A DNA stretch of 5,549 nucleotides from Candidatus Heimdallarchaeota archaeon (GTDB taxonomy: Archaea; Asgardarchaeota; Heimdallarchaeia; Heimdallarchaeales; Kariarchaeaceae). Shown one piece after another: positions 1-5,549 of this stretch (positions within the stretch are counted from its first letter, which is position 1; every line of letters begins with the position of its first letter). Both the position numbers and the translations under genes were made by a program. The stretch is taken from assembly GCA_021399405.1 (NCBI GenBank), contig JAAFKL010000211.1, forward strand, positions 1 through 5,549, read 5' to 3'. The notes below the pieces were generated by a model, which saw nothing but the letters and a program-made list of their open reading frames with translations, was not told where the DNA came from and did no database searches.

Positions 1-14
1 AAAGATCGATCTTT
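1..14. repeat. Perfect 14-base palindrome downstream of the LeuRS gene
   Basis: The sequence AAAGATCGATCTTT is a perfect inverted repeat with no loop. A second GATC-centred palindrome (AGATCT) lies at about 27-32, between this element and the LeuRS stop. On the LeuRS (minus) strand the arms could fold into a weak hairpin about 20 bases past the stop, but no clear T-run follows it inside the window. It could be part of a termination region, a binding site for a dimeric protein, or chance in AT-rich DNA. The window edge cuts off the context. Confidence 0.3.
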
Positions 15-36
15 GTTTAATAATCAGATCTTGAAA

Positions 37-2919
37 CTAGCTTTCAAAATTTATTCCGGGTCTTCGTGGAACTGCGAATCTAGCTTTTGGATGATCTGAT
101 TCTAAAGCATCAATAATCTCAACTTCAGCATTCATTTCTTTTTCCAAGAAAGATTTTGCTTCCAGCAGTGTTTGTTTTTCAAGCTTGTAATTCCAAGAAT
201 AATCTGGAGGTCCACCTGCTTTCATCAAAGACTGGCAGTAAGATGGAACAGCTTTACCCAACTTTCTCATCTCTGGGTTTTGCATAACTCGTTTAATTAA
301 ATTGTCTAATCCATCAGTGAATGCTTTTTCATAAACTTCGTACTTCCACTCTGGTGAGATAAAAATTTGAATATTTTTGGGTTCAGGATTATTCCTTTCG
401 ACTAAAAATGTCTTCAAGCCTCTCATATCTTCAAAGAAGCTAGTCAAGAATTTTTCTGCATTCTCTGCATCTTCGTTAATTAATTTCGGGTCATGTACAG
501 GAAAATCAGAATTACACGCAAATCCCTTATTACCCCATTTTTCCCAAATTTCTTCTGCTACGTGGGGGGCAAATGGCGTGATCATGGATACAACCGTACG
601 AATAGCATATTTGTAAGCTGGGCCTTTTGATTTTCTTCTTCTCAAATACCATTTCATATCTTGTAACAATTCGTGATGTCCTGATTGAAATGCCAGTCTT
701 GTCTCCATTTGATCTAGGTGATCTCTTGTCTTTACAATTTGATTTTGAATTCTAGACATCAGCCATTGATCAATCTGATATTCACGATCATCATCAATTT
801 CTTCAAAAGCCATCTCATATATATTTTCCAACCATCTAATGTAACTATCAGCCTCAGAAAGCGAAAATTGAGCATCTTTCATTCCTTCACCAGCAATGGC
901 AAATCCTATTCTAGTGGCATCTACTCCAAAATTGCCTACAACATCAATTATAGTTTTGAAATTGCCCTTAGATTTACTCATCTTCACCCCTTTCGTTTCT
1001 CCAGGTTTTATGATTGATACATAGCCATTGACTGCTACACCTTTAGGCCAAAATGGTTCAGGAAAAATAGCTCTATGATGCATTAACATATATGTCAAGT
1101 GATTCATCAGTAGATCCTTCCCACTTGTTCGCAAATCAAATCCATAGAAATATTTCATCTCTTGTCTAATTTCTTTTAGGAGTCCTGCTTTAATTCCATG
1201 TTTTTCAGATAGATTGCCTGGACGACCTTTACCCAATAACAAGTAGTCGAAAACTGGGTCTTGAGCATATTCTAGCTTAAATGATCCACCATTTACGTAT
1301 TTCGAGATTATGTAATATGACATATAGATAACCGAATCGGATAGAGTTTCAATTATCCAATCATTATCCCAAGGCACTGGTGTACCTAGTCCACTCCTTC
1401 TGGCGCATGCTTTATTTTCCAACCAATCAATTGTGTTGTGAAATGCTAGCCTAGCTTCTTCTGGGAAAACATCCATTCCATCAAGCATTTCATGTACCTG
1501 TTGTTTCCATTCCTTATCTCCAAATTTTAAAAACCATTGATTTTCTAAATATTTTACATGATTTCTAGTTCTGCACCTGCAAACCACTAGATCTGCTGGT
1601 TCTTTCAAATTAAAGGCGATACCGTCAGCTGTAAAATCGGAAATTAGGACATCTTTTACTTCTGAAACACTTTTGCCGTTGTACTTTCCAGTAGTTTCTT
1701 TCAAAACACCCGAATTGAATTCCTTTCGATAAATCGTTTTGGTCGCTTGTTTAACCGATGGATCACTCATTGAAGTAATGTTTAGTTTTACAATTTCTTC
1801 TCCAGCTGGAAAATCTCCATAACCCTCAATTTTTATTAAAGAAATTGGAGATATTGAATCCACATCATCTTTAGTGATACCCCATGGGATTAGAGAACTT
1901 GGATCTTTTTTCAATTCCTCTAATACGATCCAATCCATTGGAGCGTGACCTGGAACAGACATTACAACCCCGGTTGAACCCTCACTATCAATGAACGTTG
2001 CAGGGAGAACCATGATTTCCTTTTGAGTTAGTGGATTTACGATTGTTGAACCAATTAAATCGGTTATAGCAATATCTTGGATCTCTCCGATCTTGTATTG
2101 TTGATCACTAAATTTGATTAAAGTACTTTTTGAAATAATATACCATTCATCATTCATTTCAACTCTGATATATTCTGCCTCAGGATGTACAAACATGTTT
2201 GTGACACCAAAGGTAGTTTCAGGTCTTAAAGTGGCAGGTAAAAAGAAAGCATCGAATTTCTCTGATTTAAATTTAATCAAAGTAAAATCAACAATTCTAA
2301 CTCCAACACCCTCTAATCGATCGTGGTCACCAGTTGGATTTTGATCTCTAGGACACCAAATTACTGGATGTGATCCTTGTACAACATAACCATCAGCTTT
2401 CAACTTTCTATATTGCCATTCAACAAATTTTGAAAAAACGGGGGTTAGTTGAGTAGTGATAAATTTCCGTCTCCAGTCAATCGCTGCACCCAAAACATTC
2501 GCTGCTTCGATCCATTGATTAATGAAATAATGAATTATGTGCTCTGAGTCTTTGAAATGCTGGATTTCATTTTTAGGGACACCGGACATAAGCAATGCTT
2601 TAATCTGAGATTCATCACCTTCATTGACCCGTTTTGCCATACCTGCAATGGGTTCGCCAGTGGCATGGAAGGCAAATGGAAATAATACGTTTTTCCCTAG
2701 CATTCTCTGATATCTAGCCATGATTTCAGCTTTCATGAAAGAATATCCATGACCTAGATGGGGAGATCCATTCACATATGGGAATGGAAAATTGATATGA
2801 TATTTTTTCCGAGTTTTATCATAATCTGCTTCAAAGATCTTCGCTTTGTTCCACCGTTTTTGCCATTTTGCTTCTATTGCTTTCGCATTATAAGTTTCTT
2901 TCTCTAATTCTTGTGTCAA
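37..2919 (-). CDS. leuS: Leucyl-tRNA synthetase, archaeal type
   Basis: This is a cytoplasmic class Ia synthetase of 960 residues that charges tRNA-Leu with leucine using ATP. The HIGH-type motif is HLGHG at residues 54-58 and the KMSKS loop is at 646-650, followed by KGN. The inserted CP1 editing domain lies roughly between residues 200 and 440. It carries the threonine-rich segment TLRPETTFG (230-238) and the SVPGHAPMD segment with the conserved editing aspartate D329, so proofreading looks intact. The CRCRTRNHVKYLENQWFL region (447-464) and WLENKACARRSGLGTPVPWD (499-518) are typical family blocks. An anticodon-binding helical domain (about 710-840) and the archaeal C-terminal extension follow; length is normal. 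The start is TTG: an in-frame TAG abuts it upstream, and the next in-frame ATG is Met62, beyond the HIGH motif. A GGAGG ribosome-binding site lies 7 bases upstream. The gene is divergent from the DUF92 gene and its leader may be regulatory. Confidence 0.97.
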   Translation of the reverse strand: MTQELEKETYNAKAIEAKWQKRWNKAKIFEADYDKTRKKYHINFPFPYVNGSPHLGHGYSFMKAEIMARYQRMLGKNVLFPFAFHATGEPIAGMAKRVNEGDESQIKALLMSGVPKNEIQHFKDSEHIIHYFINQWIEAANVLGAAIDWRRKFITTQLTPVFSKFVEWQYRKLKADGYVVQGSHPVIWCPRDQNPTGDHDRLEGVGVRIVDFTLIKFKSEKFDAFFLPATLRPETTFGVTNMFVHPEAEYIRVEMNDEWYIISKSTLIKFSDQQYKIGEIQDIAITDLIGSTIVNPLTQKEIMVLPATFIDSEGSTGVVMSVPGHAPMDWIVLEELKKDPSSLIPWGITKDDVDSISPISLIKIEGYGDFPAGEEIVKLNITSMSDPSVKQATKTIYRKEFNSGVLKETTGKYNGKSVSEVKDVLISDFTADGIAFNLKEPADLVVCRCRTRNHVKYLENQWFLKFGDKEWKQQVHEMLDGMDVFPEEARLAFHNTIDWLENKACARRSGLGTPVPWDNDWIIETLSDSVIYMSYYIISKYVNGGSFKLEYAQDPVFDYLLLGKGRPGNLSEKHGIKAGLLKEIRQEMKYFYGFDLRTSGKDLLMNHLTYMLMHHRAIFPEPFWPKGVAVNGYVSIIKPGETKGVKMSKSKGNFKTIIDVVGNFGVDATRIGFAIAGEGMKDAQFSLSEADSYIRWLENIYEMAFEEIDDDREYQIDQWLMSRIQNQIVKTRDHLDQMETRLAFQSGHHELLQDMKWYLRRRKSKGPAYKYAIRTVVSMITPFAPHVAEEIWEKWGNKGFACNSDFPVHDPKLINEDAENAEKFLTSFFEDMRGLKTFLVERNNPEPKNIQIFISPEWKYEVYEKAFTDGLDNLIKRVMQNPEMRKLGKAVPSYCQSLMKAGGPPDYSWNYKLEKQTLLEAKSFLEKEMNAEVEIIDALESDHPKARFAVPRRPGINFES

Positions 2920-2926
2920 CTAAATT

Positions 2927-2931
2927 CCTCC
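2927..2931 (-). promoter_or_regulatory. Shine-Dalgarno site of the LeuRS gene
   Basis: GGAGG on the minus strand ends 7 bases before the TTG start. It is a full-strength site and helps fix the unusual TTG start, since the codon directly upstream is a TAG stop. A run of five T (minus strand, 2932-2936) directly precedes it. The element GGAGGAA can pair, with two G-U wobbles, with UUCUUCU inside the Leu codons of the upstream mini-ORF. Confidence 0.85.
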
Positions 2932-2991
2932 AAAAATATTATCGAATAAATCGAAGAGTGAACTAGAGGCATGGCAAAAACGCATTTGTGT

Positions 2992-3018
2992 TTAGTTAAG
3001 AAGAAGGCAATACCTCAT
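2992..3018 (-). CDS. Possible 8-residue leader peptide (MRYCLLLN) upstream of LeuRS
   Basis: This ATG-started mini-ORF encodes MRYCLLLN and ends in TAA, 72 bases before the LeuRS start. Its codons 5-7 are three tandem leucine codons (CTT CTT CTT). AGAGG at 3027-3031 lies 8 bases upstream of the ATG, a normal Shine-Dalgarno spacing. A TATA-like box at 3054-3063 would place the transcription start near 3033, just before this site, so the mini-ORF could be the first thing translated on the LeuRS mRNA. Leucine-rich leader peptides controlling leucine genes by ribosome stalling are known from bacterial attenuation systems; I know of no established archaeal case for leuS. ORFs this short arise easily by chance, and ATATAAAA overlapping its start could instead be a TATA box. 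This is a hypothesis, not a firm gene. Confidence 0.3.
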   Translation of the reverse strand: MRYCLLLN

Positions 3019-3053
3019 TTTATATTCCTCTGTGATAGGTTCTAAAGTCACAT

Positions 3054-3070
3054 TGTTAAATAATTCGGAA
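3054..3070 (-). promoter_or_regulatory. Candidate BRE/TATA promoter for LeuRS
   Basis: On the minus strand TTCCGAA (3064-3070) followed by TTATTTAACA (3054-3063) resembles an archaeal BRE plus TATA box. Initiation about 26 bases downstream would start the mRNA near 3033, giving a leader of about 113 bases that carries the Leu-codon mini-ORF. The competing choice is TATAAAA at 3018-3024, which would give a leader of about 75 bases that starts inside or after the mini-ORF and would abolish it. Sequence alone does not decide between them. Confidence 0.35.
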
Positions 3071-3112
3071 CTGATTTCCTTACTAAGACGCTTTTCTTTT
3101 TGATTTTGAGTA

Positions 3113-3124
3113 TTTTTATAATAA
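3113..3124 (+). promoter_or_regulatory. TATA box for the DUF92 gene, leaderless or short-leader mRNA
   Basis: TTTTTATAATAA is centred about 37 bases before the ATG at 3156. With the usual archaeal spacing, transcription would begin near 3145, leaving a leader of only about 10 bases. This agrees with the absence of a Shine-Dalgarno site at normal distance; the only purine-rich element, AAGGA at 3131-3135, is 20 bases from the start and would lie outside the mRNA. The same AT block read on the minus strand (TATAAAAATA, 3111-3120) is also a possible box facing the LeuRS gene. Confidence 0.45.
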
Positions 3125-3155
3125 TCCTTTAAGGAAGTTCAAATTTAGATAGTGT

Positions 3156-4019
3156 ATGGAATTCTATCTTTTATTGTTCTTATCAATCAGTCTCAATCTA
3201 CCAGTTGGGTTTGTCGCTTATAAGAAGAATTCCTTAAGATTTCCCGATGGAGTTATTGCAGCTGCCGTTACAGGGATATTGATATTTTTAGCTCATCCTG
3301 TTTTGTGGGGTTTACTCCTATCATTTTTTGTTTCATCCTCCTATTTATCTAATTATAAAGAAAATTCTGAGGAAAAATCAACTGCAATGTCATATGCAGA
3401 GAAGGGAGGGCAAAGAGATATTTTGCAAGTTTTTGCTAATGGAGGAACTGCTGTTATAGGATCGATTATTGTTTTATTCAAATTTGGATATGCACAAAAT
3501 GAATATTTCGCCCCACTTTTTCTTTTCATTGCAATTTCCTTTGCCTCAAGTGCGGCAGATACATGGGCTACAGAGATAGGAACCACCAGTAAATCTGACC
3601 CACGTTGGATTTTTAATTTAAAGAAAAGTGTTCCAAAAGGAACCTCGGGAGCTGTGACAGTCCTAGGTACATCTGCTACAGCATTAGGGGCTATTTTTAT
3701 TGCAATTCTATATGGAATTCTCGTAGCTATTGGAATTCAGGATATTAGTGGAGACATTGGTCTATTTATAATCTTAATATCAATTGGGGGAACGATGGGT
3801 TCTCTGATAGATACAGTACTAGGAGCAAGTTATCAAAGTGTATACCAGTGTCCACAATGTGATAAAATAACAGAGAAAAGAAAACACAAACATTCGGAAC
3901 CAGTGCCCACCAATCACGTTTCAGGTTACAAATGGTTAAACAATGACATGGTAAATTTCCTTTCCGGTTTTATTAGTAGTTTACTTGTAACTTCAATTTA
4001 TTTTTTTATGTTAAGCTAA
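3156..4019 (+). CDS. DUF92 (VTE6/TMEM19-like) integral membrane protein
   Basis: This is a 287-residue polytopic membrane protein of the DUF92 family (TIGR00297-like). Hydrophobic segments lie at about 3-22, 32-63 (probably two passes), 97-112, 118-134, 165-195, 200-224 and 265-286. Conserved blocks are visible: EKGGQRDILQVFANGG (82-97), ADTWATEIG (134-142), VPKGTSGAVT (159-168), GSLIDTVLGASYQ (215-227) and WLNNDMVNFLSG (260-271). The loop at 232-254 has a CPQC pair and several His residues, a possible metal site. The plant family member VTE6 is a phytyl-phosphate kinase, so a polyprenyl- or phytyl-phosphate kinase role, perhaps in archaeal lipid-precursor salvage, is a reasonable inference, not shown here. 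The ATG is the first start after an in-frame TAG at 3150-3152, and tandem stops TAA TAA end the gene. It stands alone: divergent from LeuRS and convergent with the M24 gene. Confidence 0.88.
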   Translation: MEFYLLLFLSISLNLPVGFVAYKKNSLRFPDGVIAAAVTGILIFLAHPVLWGLLLSFFVSSSYLSNYKENSEEKSTAMSYAEKGGQRDILQVFANGGTAVIGSIIVLFKFGYAQNEYFAPLFLFIAISFASSAADTWATEIGTTSKSDPRWIFNLKKSVPKGTSGAVTVLGTSATALGAIFIAILYGILVAIGIQDISGDIGLFIILISIGGTMGSLIDTVLGASYQSVYQCPQCDKITEKRKHKHSEPVPTNHVSGYKWLNNDMVNFLSGFISSLLVTSIYFFMLS

Positions 4020-4031
4020 TAAGAAATTTAA

Positions 4032-4036
4032 TTTTT
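4032..4036 (+). terminator. Possible oligo-T terminator after the DUF92 gene
   Basis: A run of five T lies 13 bases past the DUF92 stop in the 21-base gap before the convergent M24 gene. Archaeal termination often uses oligo-T runs without a hairpin, so this is a plausible but weak signal. On the opposite strand no T-run of five or more follows the M24 stop closely, so the M24 transcript may read into the DUF92 3' end and overlap antisense. Confidence 0.3.
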
Positions 4037-4040
4037 GGCT

Positions 4041-5231
4041 TTATATTCTATTTAACCAAGGGTGTTTAGTTAGTCTCTCCGCATGATTATCTCTAATGAC
4101 CCATGTATCCTCAATTCCAACCCCTCCCTTGGGGTTATCAAAAATGAATTTGGGTTCAATTGCTACAATTTGTCCAGTTTTGAGAGAATTTCCATACCCT
4201 GGAGTTATAACTGGGAATTCATCCAATTCCAGTCCAACTCCATGTCCAATAAATCTTATTTTATCATCATTTATCCCCATGAAATTATTCTCTAATTCAT
4301 TTTTTTGGATCAACTCCATGACTTCTGAATATATATCTGGAGCTTTCATATCATTAATCATGATTTTTGAGATAAGGTTTTGAACTTCTATACAGACCTC
4401 CAATGCATTTTCATATATCTCTGGCACTTGTCCAAGGAAAAAGGTTCTAGTTTCATCAGCTGTGTATCCTTCTACAACTCCAGTTGTATCAATTAGGATT
4501 GCATCACCATCTTTGACTTTCCTTGTTGATGGACCGTTCATGTGATATCGGCAAGAACCTTTTCCTGAAACGGGACCAAATCCACTATTCAGATATCTAG
4601 TAGACTCACCAGCCATTACATAGGCCATTGCAGTGTAGTTATGATCGAATTTGCGAATTTGTACCCAACCAGGATGGCCCTCAGTTTGTAGAAAATGATG
4701 AATATCAGCGGAGATCTCCATTTCACTCATTCCTGATTTGATATTATTCCTTGCAAATTCAAATGAATCATCAGTTTGTTTTGCAGCTTCCTTCATTAAA
4801 TTGATCTCAGCTTCACTCTTTACAGATCTGATTTCTCTAAGATTACTGCTAATATCAATGATTTCAGGATGATCAAATATCTTAGAAATATAATCCACGG
4901 TTTTATATGGTAAAATATCTAATTCTAATCCAATGTTAGAAATCTTAAGGTCCTTGCTTATCTCCTTGAATACTCTAAACGACGGCATGGCTTGAACATT
5001 TAAGTGAGTTAATTCACTTGCCAAATCTAAATTACGCCCGACGTACCTAGTTGTTTTTTCACCCACAGCAAGGAAGCCATCTTGCCCAATTGAAGAATAA
5101 TAATATAAATCAGCTCTTCCGAAGATAAAAGCAATATCAATATTTGAAATAGCTGATTGTAGGTTTTTTAATCTATTTTCGTATTCTGTTTTTGAGAAAA
5201 CAGATCTATATGGCATAACCCCGACAATCAC
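4041..5231 (-). CDS. M24-family metallopeptidase (Xaa-Pro dipeptidase/aminopeptidase-like)
   Basis: This 396-residue cytoplasmic protein has an N-terminal creatinase-like domain (about 8-130) and a C-terminal pita-bread catalytic domain (about 140-390). All five expected dimetal ligands are visible: D248 (AILIDTTG), D259 (TADETRTF), H330 (GHGVGLELDE), E359 (VAIEPKF) and E374 (GIEDTW). H230 in CRYHMNG fits the catalytic histidine. Family members cleave N-terminal residues or dipeptides next to proline, but creatinase-fold relatives include other hydrolases, so the substrate is open. The region before the first ligand (residues 218-237) lacks the usual asparagine-containing GxN pattern of classical aminopeptidase P. 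The start is taken as GTG because AGAGG lies 5 bases upstream; an in-frame ATG at residue 6 (5214-5216) is an alternative with a poorer site. The nearest upstream in-frame stop is TAA at 5280-5282. No signal peptide or membrane segment is seen. Confidence 0.93.
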   Translation of the reverse strand: MIVGVMPYRSVFSKTEYENRLKNLQSAISNIDIAFIFGRADLYYYSSIGQDGFLAVGEKTTRYVGRNLDLASELTHLNVQAMPSFRVFKEISKDLKISNIGLELDILPYKTVDYISKIFDHPEIIDISSNLREIRSVKSEAEINLMKEAAKQTDDSFEFARNNIKSGMSEMEISADIHHFLQTEGHPGWVQIRKFDHNYTAMAYVMAGESTRYLNSGFGPVSGKGSCRYHMNGPSTRKVKDGDAILIDTTGVVEGYTADETRTFFLGQVPEIYENALEVCIEVQNLISKIMINDMKAPDIYSEVMELIQKNELENNFMGINDDKIRFIGHGVGLELDEFPVITPGYGNSLKTGQIVAIEPKFIFDNPKGGVGIEDTWVIRDNHAERLTKHPWLNRI

Positions 5232-5236
5232 GGAAG

Positions 5237-5241
5237 CCTCT
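5237..5241 (-). promoter_or_regulatory. Shine-Dalgarno site of the M24 peptidase gene
   Basis: AGAGG on the minus strand ends 5 bases before the GTG at 5231. It favours the GTG over the in-frame ATG five codons later, whose upstream sequence has only a GGGG run 2 bases away. Confidence 0.6.
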
Positions 5242-5288
5242 AATGATTTGTGAAAGCGAAAGTTATAGTTGTAATATTTTTAATGATC

Positions 5289-5308
5289 TTTTTTTTATAT
5301 CCCTTTCG
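5289..5308 (-). promoter_or_regulatory. BRE/TATA promoter of the M24 peptidase gene
   Basis: On the minus strand CGAAAGGG (5301-5308) followed by ATATAAAAAAAA (5289-5300) is the best BRE/TATA-like match in the window. Initiation about 26 bases on, near 5270, would give a leader of about 38 bases that includes the AGAGG site. A second AT-rich box, TTAAAAATATTA at about 5273-5284, is an alternative that would shorten the leader to about 18 bases. Confidence 0.5.
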
Positions 5309-5358
5309 AGACATAACAAATCACGTTCTGCAACTCCATATCTAACGTCTCCGTCACT

Positions 5359-5549
5359 TCATTTTTCCTTTTGTAAGAAGAAAAAAATTAATTGAAATGG
5401 ATTTTGTTCATAATGAACGGTGCTTCCTTCTGCTTCTCCTCCTGCTGGGATCAACAAAGACAGGTTTTCCGTGATCTTTAACCACTGAGACCTGTCCCAA
5501 ACCAAACTAAGCGTATTGTCCCATAAAAAATTCCTCCTGTGAATGTGTT
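5359..5549 (-). CDS. Possible small or edge-cut ORF, perhaps frame-disrupted
   Basis: One minus-strand frame is open from the window edge to a TGA at 5359-5361, about 63 codons. The part after 5520 reads DNTLSLVWDRSQWLKITENL and continues through IPAGGEAEGSTVHYEQNP to a C-terminus FQLIFFFLQKEK. I do not recognise a family. A strong Shine-Dalgarno site (AGGAGG, 5533-5538) sits 8 bases before an ATG at 5522-5524, but that ATG is one base out of frame and meets TAG after five codons. Removing one G from the GGG at 5520-5522 would join ATG directly to this frame, giving a 54-residue protein. So it may be a small gene with a sequencing error or real frameshift, the 3' end of a larger gene beyond the edge, or chance. 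A third frame (ending TAA at 5478-5480) also stays open to the edge for 23 codons. Confidence 0.35.
   Translation of the reverse strand, partial: HIHRRNFLWDNTLSLVWDRSQWLKITENLSLLIPAGGEAEGSTVHYEQNPFQLIFFFLQKEK
5459..5496. repeat. 7-base inverted repeat with a 24-base spacer
   Basis: GACAGGT at 5459-5465 and its exact complement ACCTGTC at 5490-5496 flank a 24-base spacer. It lies inside the uncertain open frame near the window end. It could form a hairpin in RNA or be a protein-binding site, but arms of 7 bases at this spacing are also expected by chance. Confidence 0.25.
5533..5538 (-). promoter_or_regulatory. Strong Shine-Dalgarno-like AGGAGG near the window end
   Basis: AGGAGG on the minus strand lies 8 bases before an ATG at 5522-5524. 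The reading frame from that ATG is only MGQYA then TAG, while the neighbouring frame is open for 53 codons. The site is therefore the main argument that a real small gene begins here with a one-base disruption. Confidence 0.4.

Larger units (their letters stand above)
5232..5358. other. Intergenic region upstream of the M24 gene
   Basis: This stretch holds the M24 leader, its Shine-Dalgarno site and its BRE/TATA box. Past the TGA of the small ORF, the same minus-strand frame stays open for another 31 codons (SDGDVRYGVAERDLLCLE and onward) to TAA at 5263-5265, but this runs across the promoter and has no start with a ribosome-binding site. I see no RNA gene, repeat or other convincing coding sequence here. 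Confidence 0.5.

Noticed and set aside
377..1017. Plus-strand open frames of 79 and 99 codons opposite the LeuRS gene
   Set aside because: They are antisense to a clearly conserved synthetase and show no family features or ribosome-binding sites.
2942..2955. TCGA-ATAAA-TCGA hairpin in the LeuRS leader as an intrinsic terminator
   Set aside because: The stem has only four pairs and is separated from the T5 run by several bases, so it is too weak to call as a feature.
2971..3045. Plus-strand 24-codon ORF beginning MAKTHLCLVKKK in the LeuRS/DUF92 intergenic region
   Set aside because: The AGAGG before it is only one base from the ATG, too close for use, no family is recognised, and it lies antisense to the LeuRS leader.
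3353..3586. Minus-strand 77-codon open frame inside the DUF92 gene
   Set aside because: It is antisense to the most conserved DUF92 blocks and has no coding support of its own.
4083..4383. Plus-strand open frames of 70 and 95 codons opposite the M24 gene
   Set aside because: They overlap the conserved metal-binding region of the peptidase in antisense and have no independent support.
5396..5473. Plus-strand 25-codon ORF beginning MDFVHNERC with a run of seven Leu, resembling a signal peptide
   Set aside because: It has no ribosome-binding site, stops right after the hydrophobic run, and lies opposite the longer minus-strand open frame. The Leu run reflects the CTTCTCCTCCTG-type low-complexity sequence.
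5440..5524. Possible tRNA gene on the minus strand (begins GGGACAATACGC and has D-loop-like GCTTAGTTTGG)
   Set aside because: No canonical T-arm (GGTTCAAATCC type), anticodon stem or paired acceptor stem could be placed.

Overview
The window is AT-rich DNA that most likely comes from an archaeon. The leucyl-tRNA synthetase is the long archaeal/eukaryotic-type enzyme (editing domain inserted ahead of the KMSKS loop, long C-terminal tail). The upstream regions contain TATA/BRE-like boxes rather than bacterial -35/-10 pairs. Starts mix Shine-Dalgarno-led TTG and GTG codons with one apparently leaderless ATG. The lineage cannot be fixed from this sequence; an Asgard-type archaeon is only a guess.

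Layout. Positions 1-36 are the downstream flank of the first gene and hold a perfect 14-base palindrome. Positions 37-2919 (minus strand) encode a complete leucyl-tRNA synthetase starting at TTG. Positions 2920-3155 form a divergent intergenic region. It carries the synthetase leader, with a possible 8-codon mini-ORF (MRYCLLLN) containing three tandem Leu codons, and the promoter of the next gene. Positions 3156-4019 (plus) encode a DUF92/VTE6/TMEM19-family membrane protein, possibly a polyprenyl-phosphate kinase. Positions 4041-5231 (minus) encode a complete M24 (Xaa-Pro peptidase/creatinase-fold) metallopeptidase, convergent with the DUF92 gene across 21 bases. Positions 5232-5549 hold the M24 promoter and leader. 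Further out lies a small open frame that reaches the window edge and looks either frame-disrupted or truncated by the edge.

The three main genes do not form an operon: every adjacent pair is divergent or convergent. They look like independent housekeeping units for tRNA charging, isoprenoid or lipid phosphorylation and peptide turnover. I see no mobile element, CRISPR array, rRNA or tRNA gene.

The observation most worth checking is the Leu-codon mini-ORF just upstream of the leucyl-tRNA synthetase. It has its own Shine-Dalgarno-like sequence, and its CUUCUUCUU codons can pair with the synthetase ribosome-binding site. This is the pattern expected of leader-peptide control by leucyl-tRNA supply. 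It is short enough to be chance and needs comparative or experimental evidence.
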